Origin: Rhodobacteraceae bacterium HLUCCO07
GTDB taxonomy: Bacteria > Pseudomonadota > Alphaproteobacteria > Rhodobacterales > Rhodobacteraceae
Assembly (NCBI GenBank): GCA_001314705.1
Contig: LJSU01000009.1
Coordinates: forward strand, 186,001-250,000
Length of the DNA stretch: 64,000 bases
Reading direction: 5' to 3'
A program made the translations under genes and the position numbers. Positions within the stretch are counted from its first letter, which is position 1; each line of letters opens with the position of its first letter. Under the pieces are notes generated by a model. It ran no database searches. It saw nothing but the letters and a program-made list of their open reading frames with translations, and had not been told where the DNA came from. Positions 46,945-56,010 of the stretch are shown here, in pieces.

Positions 46945-47718
46945 ATGACACTTGCAGGCAAGACCGCCGTCGTCACCGGATCGAACTCGGGAATCGGCCT
47001 CGGCATCGCGCGCGAACTGGCGCGCGCGGGCGCCGAGGTGGTGATCAATTCCTTCACCGATTCGGAAGAAGATCACCAACTCGCCCGCGACATCGCCGCC
47101 GAATTCGGCGTCTCGGCGCGCTATGTGTCAGCAGACATGTCGAAACCCGACCAATGCCGCGCGCTGATCGAGAAGGCCGGTGCCTGCGACATCCTCGTGA
47201 ACAATGCCGGGATTCAGCATGTGGCCGCGATCGATGAATTCCCGACCGAGAAATGGGATGCGATCATCGCGATCAATCTCAGTTCAGCCTTTCACACCAC
47301 GGCCGCCGCGCTGCCGGGGATGCGCAAGGCGGGCTGGGGCAGGGTGGTCAATATCGCCTCGGCCCACGGGCTGACCGCCTCGCCCTACAAATCCGCCTAT
47401 ATCGCGGCCAAGCACGGGATCGTGGGCCTGAGCAAGACCACGGCGCTTGAAACCGCGGGGCAGGGGATCACCTGCAACGCGATCTGCCCGGGCTATGTGC
47501 TGACCCCGCTGGTGGAGTCGCAGATCCCCGACCAGATGAAGGCGCATGACATGGATCGCGACACCGTTGTGCGCGAGGTGATGCTGGCCCGACAGCCGTC
47601 AAAGGAATTCGCCACCGTCGAGCAACTGGGCGGTACCACCGTGTTCCTGTGCTCGCCGGCCGCCGACCAGATCACCGGCACCACGATCTCGGTCGATGGC
47701 GGCTGGACGGCGCTCTGA
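46945..47718 (+). CDS. bdhA: 3-hydroxybutyrate dehydrogenase
   Basis: A 257-residue short-chain dehydrogenase that interconverts 3-hydroxybutyrate and acetoacetate with NAD, a step in polyhydroxybutyrate turnover. The cofactor motif is TGSNSGIGLGIA near residue 12, NNAGIQHVA is near 88, and the catalytic Ser-Tyr-Lys lie in NIASAHG and YKSAYIAAKHG near residues 140 and 155. The conserved CPGYVLTPLVESQIPDQ and the segment ARQPSKEFATVEQLGG are specific to BdhA. It is next to a patatin-like gene, a common pairing. Confidence 0.93.
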   Translation: MTLAGKTAVVTGSNSGIGLGIARELARAGAEVVINSFTDSEEDHQLARDIAAEFGVSARYVSADMSKPDQCRALIEKAGACDILVNNAGIQHVAAIDEFPTEKWDAIIAINLSSAFHTTAAALPGMRKAGWGRVVNIASAHGLTASPYKSAYIAAKHGIVGLSKTTALETAGQGITCNAICPGYVLTPLVESQIPDQMKAHDMDRDTVVREVMLARQPSKEFATVEQLGGTTVFLCSPAADQITGTTISVDGGWTAL

Positions 47719-47719
47719 C

Positions 47720-48721
47720 GTGACCCGCCGCATCAATCTCGCGCTCCAGGGCGGCGGCGCGCACGGGGCATTCACCTGGGGCGTGCTCGACCGTCTGCTC
47801 GACGAGGACGACATCGAGATCGCGGGCATTTCGGGCGCCTCCGCCGGGGCACTCAACGGGGCCGCTCTGAAATCGGGGTGGCTCATGGATGGGCGCGAAG
47901 GGGCGCGCGCTAATCTCGACTGGCTGTGGCGCCAGATGGGCGCGATCGACAGCCCGCTATTCCCGCACTGGATGGGGCTGGCGCAGATGTCGCATTCGGT
48001 GGGCAATTCGCTGCCCTATCTCTGGGCCGAAAGCATGGAGCGGATGATCTCGCCCTATGTGTCGGGCCCGTTCTATGTCAATCCGCTGCGTCGCGTGGCC
48101 GAACGGTTCGATTATGACCGCGTGTGCGCCCATGACGGGCCGCGGCTTTTCGTCGGGGCGACCAATGTGCGCAGCGGCAAGATCCGCGTCTTCCAGGGCG
48201 ACGACATCAGCACCGATGCGCTTTTGGCCTCGGCCTGTCTGCCCACGCTCTTCCGCGCGGTCGAGATCGACGGCGAGGCCTATTGGGACGGCGGGTATAC
48301 CGGCAACCCCGCGCTCTTTCCGCTTTTCGCGCCCGACCTGCCCGGCGATATCGTGATCGTCAACATCAACCCGCTCGAACGCACCGAGATCCCCCGCACG
48401 CCGCAGGACATCCGCAACCGCATCAACGAGATCAGCTTCAACTCCTCGCTCCTGCGCGAACTGCGCGCCATCGCCTTCGTGCAGCGCCTGCTCGACGAGG
48501 GCCGGATGCGACAAGGCGAGATGAAGCGTCTCAACCTGCACATGATCGCCGATGACGCGCTGATGAACGAGCTTTCGGTGGCGACCAAGCTCGTGCCGAT
48601 CCCCGATGTCATCGCCCGCCTCAAGACCGCCGGTCGCGAGGCTGCGCAGGCCTTTCTCGACACCCATGGCGACGATCTGGGGCAGCGTGGTTCCGTCGAT
48701 CCCGGCAGCATTTACGGCTGA
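47720..48721 (+). CDS. Patatin-like phospholipase family protein
   Basis: A 333-residue patatin/RssA-type hydrolase. The oxyanion motif LQGGGAHGAFTWGVLD and the nucleophile GISGASAGALN (Ser near residue 41) are intact, with the catalytic Asp in DGGYTGNP near residue 190. The GTG at 47720 begins 1 base after the bdhA stop, so the genes are probably co-transcribed. Such proteins next to bdhA may act on membrane lipids or PHB granules; the substrate is not proven. Confidence 0.88.
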   Translation: MTRRINLALQGGGAHGAFTWGVLDRLLDEDDIEIAGISGASAGALNGAALKSGWLMDGREGARANLDWLWRQMGAIDSPLFPHWMGLAQMSHSVGNSLPYLWAESMERMISPYVSGPFYVNPLRRVAERFDYDRVCAHDGPRLFVGATNVRSGKIRVFQGDDISTDALLASACLPTLFRAVEIDGEAYWDGGYTGNPALFPLFAPDLPGDIVIVNINPLERTEIPRTPQDIRNRINEISFNSSLLRELRAIAFVQRLLDEGRMRQGEMKRLNLHMIADDALMNELSVATKLVPIPDVIARLKTAGREAAQAFLDTHGDDLGQRGSVDPGSIYG

Positions 48722-48748
48722 ACCTGGTGCGGCGGTAAGGCAGAGGAC

Positions 48749-49513
48749 TTATTGTCCCGCTTCCATTTCCGGCACCGGCTGCGTCGGGTCTTTCCTGTTG
48801 GGATAGACCAGCCCCGCCGAGATCACGAGCTTGGCGGCATCCTCGACGCCCATCTCGAGCTCGATCACCGAATGGCGCGGCACGAAGAGCAGGAAGCCGC
48901 TTGTCGGGTTGGGCGTCGTGGGCATAAACACCGACAGGATCTCCTCCTCGACCGGGATGCGCCGGGCGATCTCGCCCTTGGCCGAGGTCGAGATGAAGGC
49001 GATCGCCCAGATCCCCTTGCTCGGGTATTCCACCAGGCAAGCCTTGTCGAACTGCGATTCGGTTTGCGCAAAGATCGTCTCGGCGATCTGCTTGATCCCG
49101 CCATAGACCGAGCGAACAATCGGCATCCGGTCCACGATGCGTTCGCCCCAGCCAAGGAAGCTGCGCCCGATCAGCCCCTTGGCGATCCAGCCGACAAAGA
49201 TCGTGAAAATCAGGAACAGGATCACCCCGACGCCGCGGACGCTCACGTTCACTTCGCCCTCGCCGAACAGCCAGCGGAACCAGTGCGTGTCCGCAACCCA
49301 GCGATTGATCAGCACATCGGGGTGATACCTGTCCGGTATGAAAGGCAGAACCCAGCTGTCGATCCAGCCGACAAATGTCCAGATCAACCAGAACGTGATG
49401 GCAATCGGCACCACCACGACAAGACCAGCCAGGAAATTGTTGCGAAGCCCCGCAAAGGGACGCCAGCGGCGTTGCGGTTTTTCGCTGTCATTGTCGTCAA
49501 GGGGTGATGTCAT
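48749..49513 (-). CDS. DUF502 family membrane protein
   Basis: A 254-residue inner-membrane protein of the DUF502 family. Two transmembrane segments (NFLAGLVVVVPIAITFWLIW near residue 30; VILFLIFTIFVGWIAKG near 95) and the conserved RMPIVRSVYGGIKQI near residue 125 identify it. Role unknown, though such proteins often affect the envelope. It is divergent from rpsB, with a repeat element between them. Start ATG at 49513. Confidence 0.9.
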   Translation of the reverse strand: MTSPLDDNDSEKPQRRWRPFAGLRNNFLAGLVVVVPIAITFWLIWTFVGWIDSWVLPFIPDRYHPDVLINRWVADTHWFRWLFGEGEVNVSVRGVGVILFLIFTIFVGWIAKGLIGRSFLGWGERIVDRMPIVRSVYGGIKQIAETIFAQTESQFDKACLVEYPSKGIWAIAFISTSAKGEIARRIPVEEEILSVFMPTTPNPTSGFLLFVPRHSVIELEMGVEDAAKLVISAGLVYPNRKDPTQPVPEMEAGQ

Positions 49514-49631
49514 GCGATAACCATCATATCAGAGTTGCGTCTCGACATAAGTGCATTTGTCGAGCCGGGCAATCCGCATCGATACAGGCGCGCCGCACGG
49601 TGTGTTCATCCCTTTCCCGGCGACGGGTCGG

Positions 49632-49712
49632 CGTCATCTGCCGGCAGCCGGGCGGCAGCCGGATGTCAGCCGGATGTCACCCCCCGGATTCGGCACCTCG
49701 AGCGGCGTTAAC
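49632..49712 (-). repeat. Intergenic repeat family, copy D (inverted)
   Basis: On the minus strand it reads GTTAACG (49712-49706), then GGGGGTGACATCCGGCTG with further CCGGCTG words down to about 49641. It lies between the divergent DUF502 and rpsB genes. Order of words agrees with copies A, B and C. Confidence 0.65.
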
Positions 49713-49727
49713 GGCTGTGGCGGGGCA

Positions 49728-49760
49728 GGGGTTGCCAATGCCGCGCAACCCCTCTATACG
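49728..49760 (+). promoter_or_regulatory. rpsB promoter with overlapping inverted repeat
   Basis: TTGCCA (49732-49737) and TATACG (49755-49760) with 17 bases between fit a sigma-70 promoter. An inverted repeat GGGGTTGC (49728-49735) and GCAACCCC (49745-49752) overlaps the -35 region. This gives a leader of about 115 nt before rpsB. Confidence 0.5.
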
Positions 49761-49880
49761 CGCGACATTCAATCCGCAGGCAAGGGCGGGTCTATGGGGG
49801 AGACATCCCCATTGGTCCACCGGTTGAGGCATCCGCCTTGCACCCCTTGCCAAGGCGAAAACCGGAAAGGAAACAACGAC

Positions 49881-50690
49881 ATGGCTCTTCCCGAGTTCAC
49901 CATGCGCCAGCTTCTGGAAGCAGGCGTTCACTTTGGTCACCAGACGCAGCGCTGGAACCCCCGCATGGGCGAGTTCATCTATGGCGCGCGTAACGGCATT
50001 CACATCATCGACCTTACCCAGACGCTCCCGATGCTGGATGCGGCCCTCAACGCGATCCGCGAAACCGTCTCCAAAAGCGGCCGGGTCCTGTTTGTCGGCA
50101 CCAAGCGTCAGGCCAGCCAACCCATTGCGGACGCAGCAGAAAAATGCGCGCAATACTACATGAACCACCGCTGGCTGGGCGGCACGCTGACCAACTGGCA
50201 GACCGTTTCCAAGTCGATCAACCGACTCAAGGAATATGACGAGCGCCTCGCCGAAGGCGCCGAAGGCCTGACCAAGAAGGAACGCCTCGGGATGGAACGC
50301 GAACAGGCCAAGCTCCAGGCATCGCTTGGCGGGATTCGCGAAATGGGCGGCGTGCCCGACATGCTGTTCGTCATCGACGTCAAGAAGGAGGCCCTGGCCG
50401 TGGCAGAAGCCAACAAGCTGGGCATTCCGATCGTCGCGGTGGTCGATACCAACTGTTCGCCCGACGGAATCGATTACGTCATCCCCGGCAACGACGACGC
50501 CGCCCGCGCGATCGCCCTTTACTGCGATCTGGCCAGCCGCGCCGCCCTTGACGGGATGCAGGCCCAGCTTGGCGCCGCCGGCGTGGATATTGGCGAACTG
50601 GCCGAAACGCCGGTCGAAGAAGTGACGGTCGAGGCTGTCGAGGCCCCGGAAGAGGCAGGCGCCGAGGCCAGTGAAAAAGGCGAGGCATAA
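49881..50690 (+). CDS. rpsB: 30S ribosomal protein S2
   Basis: A 269-residue ribosomal protein. [20 protein letters not shown] is the standard S2 start, and [48 protein letters not shown] are conserved. It has an acidic C-terminal tail, usual in alphaproteobacteria. GGAAAGGA precedes the ATG at 49881; a frame to 49551 lies in the leader. tsf follows, the universal rpsB-tsf pair. Confidence 0.98.
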   Translation: MALPEFTMRQLLEAGVHFGHQTQRWNPRMGEFIYGARNGIHIIDLTQTLPMLDAALNAIRETVSKSGRVLFVGTKRQASQPIADAAEKCAQYYMNHRWLGGTLTNWQTVSKSINRLKEYDERLAEGAEGLTKKERLGMEREQAKLQASLGGIREMGGVPDMLFVIDVKKEALAVAEANKLGIPIVAVVDTNCSPDGIDYVIPGNDDAARAIALYCDLASRAALDGMQAQLGAAGVDIGELAETPVEEVTVEAVEAPEEAGAEASEKGEA

Positions 50691-50774
50691 GCCCGTCACG
50701 CAATTGTCGCGCGGGCGTGTCAGGCACACGCCCGCAGCGCTAACCGATATGAAACAATTTCAGGAGAGCCTGAC

Positions 50775-51656
50775 ATGGCGATCACAGCAGCAATGGTGAA
50801 GGAACTGCGCGACAGCACGGGCGCAGGCATGATGGACGCGAAGAAAGCACTGACCGAGGTCGATGGCGACATGGATGCGGCCATCGACTGGCTCCGCACC
50901 AAGGGTCTGGCCAAGGCCGCCAAGAAATCGGGGCGCACCGCGGCCGAGGGTCTTGTCGGGGTTGCGGTCGATGGCGGCAAAGGGGTCGCGATCGAGCTGA
51001 ACTCGGAAACAGATTTCGTTGCCAAGAACGAAGAGTTTCAAAAACTTGTCGGAGATATCGCGCAGGCCGCGCTCGGTGTCGGTGATATCGAGGCCCTGAA
51101 AGCCACGGAAATGGGCGGCAAACCCGTCGAGGCCGCCGTGACGGATGCGATTGCCAAGATCGGTGAGAACATGACGCTGCGCCGGATGGCTTCTGTCGAA
51201 GGCGACTCCGTTGTGACCTATGTGCATAACGCGGCAACGTCCGGCATGGGCAAGATCGGTGTTCTGGTCGCCTATAGCGGCAATGATGAAGGCTTCGCGC
51301 GTCAGGTCGCGATGCACGTCGCCGCCGCCGACCCGCGCCCGCAGGCACTGGATGCCGACGCGCTCGATCCCGCCATCGTCGAAAAGGAACGTCAGGTCCA
51401 GATCGACATCGCGCGGGAATCGGGCAAGCCCGACAATGTCATCGAGAAGATGATCGAGGGGCGGATGAAGAAATTCCTGGCAGAGATCACGCTTCTCAAC
51501 CAGGCGTTCGTGGTCAATCCTGACCTCACCGTTGCGCAGGCGGCCAAGGAGGCCGGCGTCGAGATCACCGGCTTCGTGCGCCTGGAGGTTGGCGAAGGGA
51601 TCGACAAGGAGCAGGAAGACTTCGCAGCCGAAGTTGCCAAGGTGGCTCAGGGCTGA
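50775..51656 (+). CDS. tsf: Translation elongation factor Ts
   Basis: A 293-residue nucleotide exchange factor for EF-Tu. The N-terminal UBA-like domain has [19 protein letters not shown], and [10 protein letters not shown] near residue 80 contains the EF-Tu-contacting residues. The C-terminal coiled-coil region is normal. It lies 84 bases after rpsB in the same operon. A strong hairpin follows its stop, and no pyrH or frr gene follows within the window. Confidence 0.98.
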   Translation: MAITAAMVKELRDSTGAGMMDAKKALTEVDGDMDAAIDWLRTKGLAKAAKKSGRTAAEGLVGVAVDGGKGVAIELNSETDFVAKNEEFQKLVGDIAQAALGVGDIEALKATEMGGKPVEAAVTDAIAKIGENMTLRRMASVEGDSVVTYVHNAATSGMGKIGVLVAYSGNDEGFARQVAMHVAAADPRPQALDADALDPAIVEKERQVQIDIARESGKPDNVIEKMIEGRMKKFLAEITLLNQAFVVNPDLTVAQAAKEAGVEITGFVRLEVGEGIDKEQEDFAAEVAKVAQG

Positions 51657-51674
51657 TCCTCCCGGGTCGCATCA

Positions 51675-51699
51675 GGTTTGCGAACCCGGTTTGCAAACC
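51675..51699. repeat. Tandem short palindromes after tsf
   Basis: GGTTTGCGAACC (51675-51686) and, one base later, the perfect palindrome GGTTTGCAAACC (51688-51699) share eleven of twelve positions. They lie between tsf and its terminator; they may be a protein-binding pair or a hairpin. Confidence 0.45.
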
Positions 51700-51717
51700 A
51701 GAATTCTAAAGAAATAA

Positions 51718-51747
51718 AACGGTGCCAGCTTTTGGGCTGGCACCGTT
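51718..51747 (+). terminator. Terminator of the rpsB-tsf operon
   Basis: A perfect 12-bp stem, AACGGTGCCAGC (51718-51729) and GCTGGCACCGTT (51736-51747), with a six-base loop; a short T-run (TTTT) comes four bases later. It stands 62 bases after the tsf stop. Confidence 0.75.
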
Positions 51748-52061
51748 CCATTTTGTCCGCCCCTGCAAATGGGGATGAGAAAGGGCGGTTCAAATGTCGG
51801 CCTTCCAGCCGAAGAATAGACTTTCAGACCGACTCCGGCGTGAACCGGACAGAGCAAAGAGCCCTGAAATTCCAGAGATTTGCCCTGTACGTTCCCAAGC
51901 TTCAAAAGCCACCACTCACGGAACACTATCATGGTGACAGCGTGAAACGAATTGCGAAAGTAAGGGAAACCTTACCTAACGGAAACACGCAAGAGCCGCA
52001 TTCGATGAAACCTCGCCATCGGAAATGAGCAGGCAATGTATTGATGAATGGAGCATGTCCG
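51748..52061. other. Intergenic stretch after tsf terminator
   Basis: About 310 bases without a recognised gene. One clean hairpin, GTAAGG gaaa CCTTAC (51960-51975), is present. Composition is slightly AT-richer than average. No motif of a known RNA was seen. Confidence 0.45.
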
Positions 52062-52817
52062 TCAATACTCGACCACGAACATCTGGTTATGTAACGCTGC
52101 TTTCAACACCGCCTGGGCAGTCGTTTCCACGCTCAAAACTTCCCGGGCAAGGCGCAGATGCTTTTCGACGGTTGCCGGCGTCAACCCCATCAGGATCGCG
52201 ATATCAGCCGTTGTCTTTCCGTCACCCACCCAGTGCAGCGCCTCGAGCTGCCGTTTGGTCAAACCGCGGGTCGGGCTGGAATAGGGCAGGGACAGGATCT
52301 TGAGATGCGCCACGTTGTTCATGACGACAAGGTCGGTTCCGTGCTCTGCCCAGACCTCATCGACTTCGGCCTGTGTCATGTCCTCGCGTCCGGTCAAGGC
52401 GATGGCGCCCTTCGACCGGGGCGAAATCGACTTGAAACTGATCGTGTATCCGGATGTCACGCGCATTTTCTTGTTGAACTCGACGACCTTCATTTCGCTT
52501 TCCGACAACAGGCCGCTTTTCATCATGTCGCCCACAATGCTCCAGCTGGCGACGCCTTCGTTTTCGAGCGACCACTTGACCATCGGCGCATGAAAATACA
52601 TCGACTGGCCAAGGAACCAATCGGTGTATTCCTTGTCGTGATTGGTCAGGATGATGAAATCGTCGGGATCGCCGAGCGATTGGCCGCTTCGGTAATTGGT
52701 ATAGCCGTAAAACAATCGAGTGAACCCGTATTGCGCCATTTTACGACAATGCATGTCCCAGAGCGCCTCCATGGATGGCGCGTTGGTCAACTCGTCAAGG
52801 TATTCTGCCAGGTTCAT
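52062..52817 (-). CDS. LuxR-family autoinducer-binding regulator
   Basis: A 251-residue regulator with an N-terminal autoinducer-binding-type domain (about 10-165; YTDWFLGQSMYFHAPMVKWS) and a C-terminal LuxR/GerE HTH (LTKRQLEALHWVGDGKTTAD, then GLTPATVEKHLRLAREVL). No luxI homologue lies within the window, so it is an orphan (solo) here. The ATG at 52817 is used; an extension to 52856 is possible. A GTTAACCA motif lies at 52833-52840, just upstream, which may be a CtrA half-site. Target and ligand unknown. Confidence 0.88.
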   Translation of the reverse strand: MNLAEYLDELTNAPSMEALWDMHCRKMAQYGFTRLFYGYTNYRSGQSLGDPDDFIILTNHDKEYTDWFLGQSMYFHAPMVKWSLENEGVASWSIVGDMMKSGLLSESEMKVVEFNKKMRVTSGYTISFKSISPRSKGAIALTGREDMTQAEVDEVWAEHGTDLVVMNNVAHLKILSLPYSSPTRGLTKRQLEALHWVGDGKTTADIAILMGLTPATVEKHLRLAREVLSVETTAQAVLKAALHNQMFVVEY

Positions 52818-53145
52818 TCGTCTGTCTTTCACGTTAACCAAACGGTGGGATGACAACCGACCGTATCATTAAGAATTCTGAGCCTATTTCACATTAGACC
52901 GATAGAAACTCGCATTTGCAAAGAGTTCGGTTCGAGTGGTTCCAAAGATTTAGCGGCCAACATGAATTATGTCGAGAGCGTCCGGGGCGACTCGCTTGAT
53001 CATCAGTTGTTTAACATAATACTTATTATGCGCTTTCTTTTCTCGAGCCGGAGGGTCGTTTTCTTCTCTCCCCCTGCATGATCAAAATCATGAAGGCCGG
53101 CCTGCAACGCATTGAAAGCCGGCCCCTTTTACAGGATTGCAGCGG
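52818..53145. other. AT-rich intergenic region between LuxR and gcdH
   Basis: Contains GTTAACCA at 52833-52840 near the LuxR start, a palindrome CATGAT caaa ATCATG (53077-53092), and a stem GGCCGGC (53095-53101) with GCCGGCC (53118-53124), which could end the gcdH transcript on the minus strand. No gene seen. Confidence 0.45.
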
Positions 53146-54366
53146 TCAAAAGAACGCCTGCAAACCTGTCTGTGCACGTCCAAGGATCAAGGCATGGACG
53201 TCATGCGTTCCCTCGTAGGTGTTGACCGTTTCAAGATTGATCATGTGGCGAATGACATGAAACTCAAGGCTGATCCCGTTCCCGCCATGCATGTCGCGGG
53301 CCATGCGCGCGATGTCGAGCGCCTTGCCGACATTGTTGCGCTTGACGATGGAAATCATCTCTGGCGCGGCCTGCGCATCGTCCATCAACCGCCCGACGCG
53401 GAGCGACGCCTGGAGCCCGAGCGCGATCTCGGTCTGCATGTCGGCGAGTTTCTTTTGAAACAATTGCGTCTGTGCCAAGGGGCGTTTGAACTGGTGCCGG
53501 TCAAGCCCATACTGCCGTGCCGCATGCCAGCAGGCCTCGGCGGCCCCGATCGCACCCCAGCTGATCCCGTAACGGGCCCTGTTGAGACAGCCGAAGGGGC
53601 CTTTGAGGCCTTCGACGTGGGGCAAGAGCGCGTCCTCGCCCACCTCGACGCCATCCATGACGATCTCGCCTGTGATCGAGGCGCGCAAGCTCATCTTGTT
53701 CATGATTTTCGGGGCGCTGAGACCCTTCATGCCCTTGTCGAGGACAAAGCCACGGATCTTGCCGCCATGCGCTTCGGACTTGGCCCAGACCACGAAAACA
53801 TCGGCAATGGGCGCATTGGAAATCCACATCTTGGAGCCGGTGAGCCGGTAGCCGCCTTCGGTTTTCTCCGCGCGGGTCTTCATGCCGCCCGGGTCGGAGC
53901 CGGCATCGGGTTCCGTAAGGCCGAAACAGCCGATCCATTCACCCGATGCCAGCCTGGGCAGGTATTTCCGGCGCTGTTCTTCCGAGCCATAGGCATAGAT
54001 CGGGTACATCACCAGCGAGCTTTGCACGCTCATCATCGAGCGATAGCCGGAATCGACGCGCTCGACCTCGCGGGCAACAAGGCCGTAGGTCACGTAACCG
54101 GCTGACAAACCGCCATATTCCTCGGGTGTCGTGGTACCAAGCAGGCCCATCTCACCCATTTCGCGAAAGATCTCGGGATCCGTCCCTTCGGTCGCGAATG
54201 CTTCGGTCACGCGCGGCAACAGCTTTTCCTGCGCATAGGCGCGCGCGCTGTCGCGGATCATGCGTTCCTCTTCGCTCAGCTGATCCTCGAGGCGGAACGG
54301 GTCGTCCCAGGTGAACTGACCAAGATCCGGGGCATCCTTGGCGCGCAAGGCGGGTTTGTCGAGCAT
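53146..54366 (-). CDS. gcdH: Glutaryl-CoA dehydrogenase
   Basis: A 406-residue acyl-CoA dehydrogenase flavoenzyme. The ending [22 protein letters not shown] contains the catalytic glutamate (in YEGTHD) and is specific to the glutaryl-CoA dehydrogenase branch; [15 protein letters not shown] and [18 protein letters not shown] are further family motifs. It oxidises and decarboxylates glutaryl-CoA to crotonyl-CoA in lysine and tryptophan breakdown. A divergent LysR gene begins 107 bases away and may regulate it. Confidence 0.92.
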   Translation of the reverse strand: MLDKPALRAKDAPDLGQFTWDDPFRLEDQLSEEERMIRDSARAYAQEKLLPRVTEAFATEGTDPEIFREMGEMGLLGTTTPEEYGGLSAGYVTYGLVAREVERVDSGYRSMMSVQSSLVMYPIYAYGSEEQRRKYLPRLASGEWIGCFGLTEPDAGSDPGGMKTRAEKTEGGYRLTGSKMWISNAPIADVFVVWAKSEAHGGKIRGFVLDKGMKGLSAPKIMNKMSLRASITGEIVMDGVEVGEDALLPHVEGLKGPFGCLNRARYGISWGAIGAAEACWHAARQYGLDRHQFKRPLAQTQLFQKKLADMQTEIALGLQASLRVGRLMDDAQAAPEMISIVKRNNVGKALDIARMARDMHGGNGISLEFHVIRHMINLETVNTYEGTHDVHALILGRAQTGLQAFF

Positions 54367-54472
54367 GTTGGAATCTCCATCGAACGGTGGGTTTACGTTT
54401 GCGCAAGTTTACCTTGAGAAAATCGCATGATAAATCGACTTATCCGCATGGTTACATTAAATCTTGGAATAG

Positions 54473-55381
54473 ATGATAGCGCCACGACGATTCCTGCCCT
54501 CGGTCCCTGCCCTGCAGGCGCTCGAAGCCGTCGAACGCCTGGGGAGCGCGACGGCAGCGGCCGAGGAGCTTGCCCTGACACAAAGCGCGGTGTCCCGCCA
54601 GCTGCAAACGCTCGAAGAGCAGCTTGGGGTACCGTTGCTCAATCGCAGCCGCAAACGGCTGGCGCTCACATCGGCAGGTGCGCGCTATGCCGCAGAAATC
54701 CGGGGCGCCCTGCAACAGATCGCGCAAGCCTCGCTTCGCCTGCAGACGGATATGGGGGGCGGTGCGGTAAACCTTGCCATATTGCCCAGTTTCGGGATGC
54801 GCTGGCTGGTGCCGCGCCTGCCGGGCTTTGCCAAGGCGCATCCAGATGTCACGATCAACATGACCACCCGGCTTGAGCAGTTTAACTTTGCCGCTCAACC
54901 ATTTGATGCAGCTATAACTTTCGGGGATGGCGATTGGCCCGGATCGCAAAAGCTCCTGCTGGCGCTGGAATATGTGCTGCCGGTCGCCCGGCCTGCGCTT
55001 CTCGCTGGCCATTCGCTGAACCGTGCCGAAGACCTCCAGCGGTTGCCGCTCTTGCATATCCAGACGCGGCCGCGGGCCTGGGTCGAGTGGCTGGCCGCCC
55101 ACGGGGTGGAGGCACCGCATGTCACCGGCACCTATTACGATCAGTTCACAACGATCATCCAGGCGGTTCTGCACGGTCTGGGGGTGGCGCTTCTGCCCGA
55201 CTACCTGATCGGACAGGAACTGGCCGAGGGGCGCCTTTTGAGCGCTTATGGCGGGCCGACCGAAAGCCGCGGGGCCTATTGGCTGGTCTGGCCCGAGGAC
55301 AAGGCCGACGACCCGGCCCTGTGCCAGTTCAGAAACTGGCTGCGCGACGAGGTTCAGGGCGAGGACATGCTGCCGCGTTGA
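54473..55381 (+). CDS. LysR-family regulator, GcvA-like, probable regulator of gcdH
   Basis: A 302-residue regulator with an N-terminal winged HTH (GSATAAAEELALTQSAVSRQ, residues about 24-43) and an effector-binding domain resembling GcvA-type proteins. It is divergent from gcdH with 106 bases between, the usual arrangement for a LysR controlling its neighbour; regulation by glutarate or an intermediate is inferred. The start ATG at 54473 has no strong Shine-Dalgarno. Confidence 0.87.
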   Translation: MIAPRRFLPSVPALQALEAVERLGSATAAAEELALTQSAVSRQLQTLEEQLGVPLLNRSRKRLALTSAGARYAAEIRGALQQIAQASLRLQTDMGGGAVNLAILPSFGMRWLVPRLPGFAKAHPDVTINMTTRLEQFNFAAQPFDAAITFGDGDWPGSQKLLLALEYVLPVARPALLAGHSLNRAEDLQRLPLLHIQTRPRAWVEWLAAHGVEAPHVTGTYYDQFTTIIQAVLHGLGVALLPDYLIGQELAEGRLLSAYGGPTESRGAYWLVWPEDKADDPALCQFRNWLRDEVQGEDMLPR

Positions 55382-55560
55382 GGCCTTTTTCACGCAATCG
55401 CAATGGGTTATAGCGTATCGCAGCAAGTCGGATTCACCTATGCCGGACGAAAGGGCAGCACAGGGCCGCGGTCGGGTGCTCACCACACCAGAGCAGGGCA
55501 GTTTATCTTGCAACGTCTTCCCTGCTTCGGGCGACGCGCAACCCCTCGAAAGCACCCGGT
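55382..55560. other. Non-coding stretch after LysR
   Basis: About 180 bases of intermediate composition between the LysR stop and the hairpin cluster. No gene, tRNA or promoter pattern was recognised. Confidence 0.4.
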
Positions 55561-55676
55561 CACGCCGAAGGCGTGCCTCCGGCACGACGGGGCGGCCCCC
55601 TCTCGGCAGATTTTTCTGCGAAAAATCGCCTGCCGGGCAATGGTGTGCTGCCCGGGCGGCTTCGCCGCCGTTCCGG
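55561..55676. repeat. Hairpin-rich palindrome cluster
   Basis: Several short hairpins in a row: CACGCC gaa GGCGTG (55561-55575), GTGCC tcc GGCAC (55573-55585), GCAGA tttt TCTGC (55606-55619), GATTTTTC tgc GAAAAATC, and GGCGGC ttc GCCGCC near 55657-55671. They lie between the convergent LysR gene and phoB. The type is distinct from the REP-like elements at 33.6 and 40.5 kb. Confidence 0.5.
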
Positions 55677-55747
55677 GCGGGGCGAATTCGATCAGACCCT
55701 AGACGACGGGCGCGGCAGGCGGATGACGCCTTTCGGACGCGAAACCC

Positions 55748-55863
55748 GTTAACCCGATCCATGAGCGTTCCGCATGTTAACGTCTTAACGCGGGGCGCGA
55801 ACCGGGGGGTGACACGCGTATGACTCCCGGCTGCCATCCGGCTGCCGGGTGAGGCGTTAACCC
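55748..55863 (+). repeat. Intergenic repeat family, copy C
   Basis: GTTAAC at 55748, GTTAACG at 55776-55782, then GGGGGGTGACA with CCGGCTG words (55804-55850) and a closing GCGTTAAC at 55854-55861. Copy C matches copy A almost base for base over about 45 bases, including CGTATGACTCCCGGCTG. Confidence 0.75.
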
Positions 55864-56010
55864 CTGGTCCGCAAGGGTCTTGCCCGGGCGCGCGCGGTAT
55901 TGCGAAAGCGGTAGGGTTTTCGCTCCACCATGGCGGTTTCGATTCGGGCAGGACGAGGAGGCCCCGGATCAAGTCCGGGCCGGGTTGTTCCGAAATACGG
56001 GGTCGGCCCC

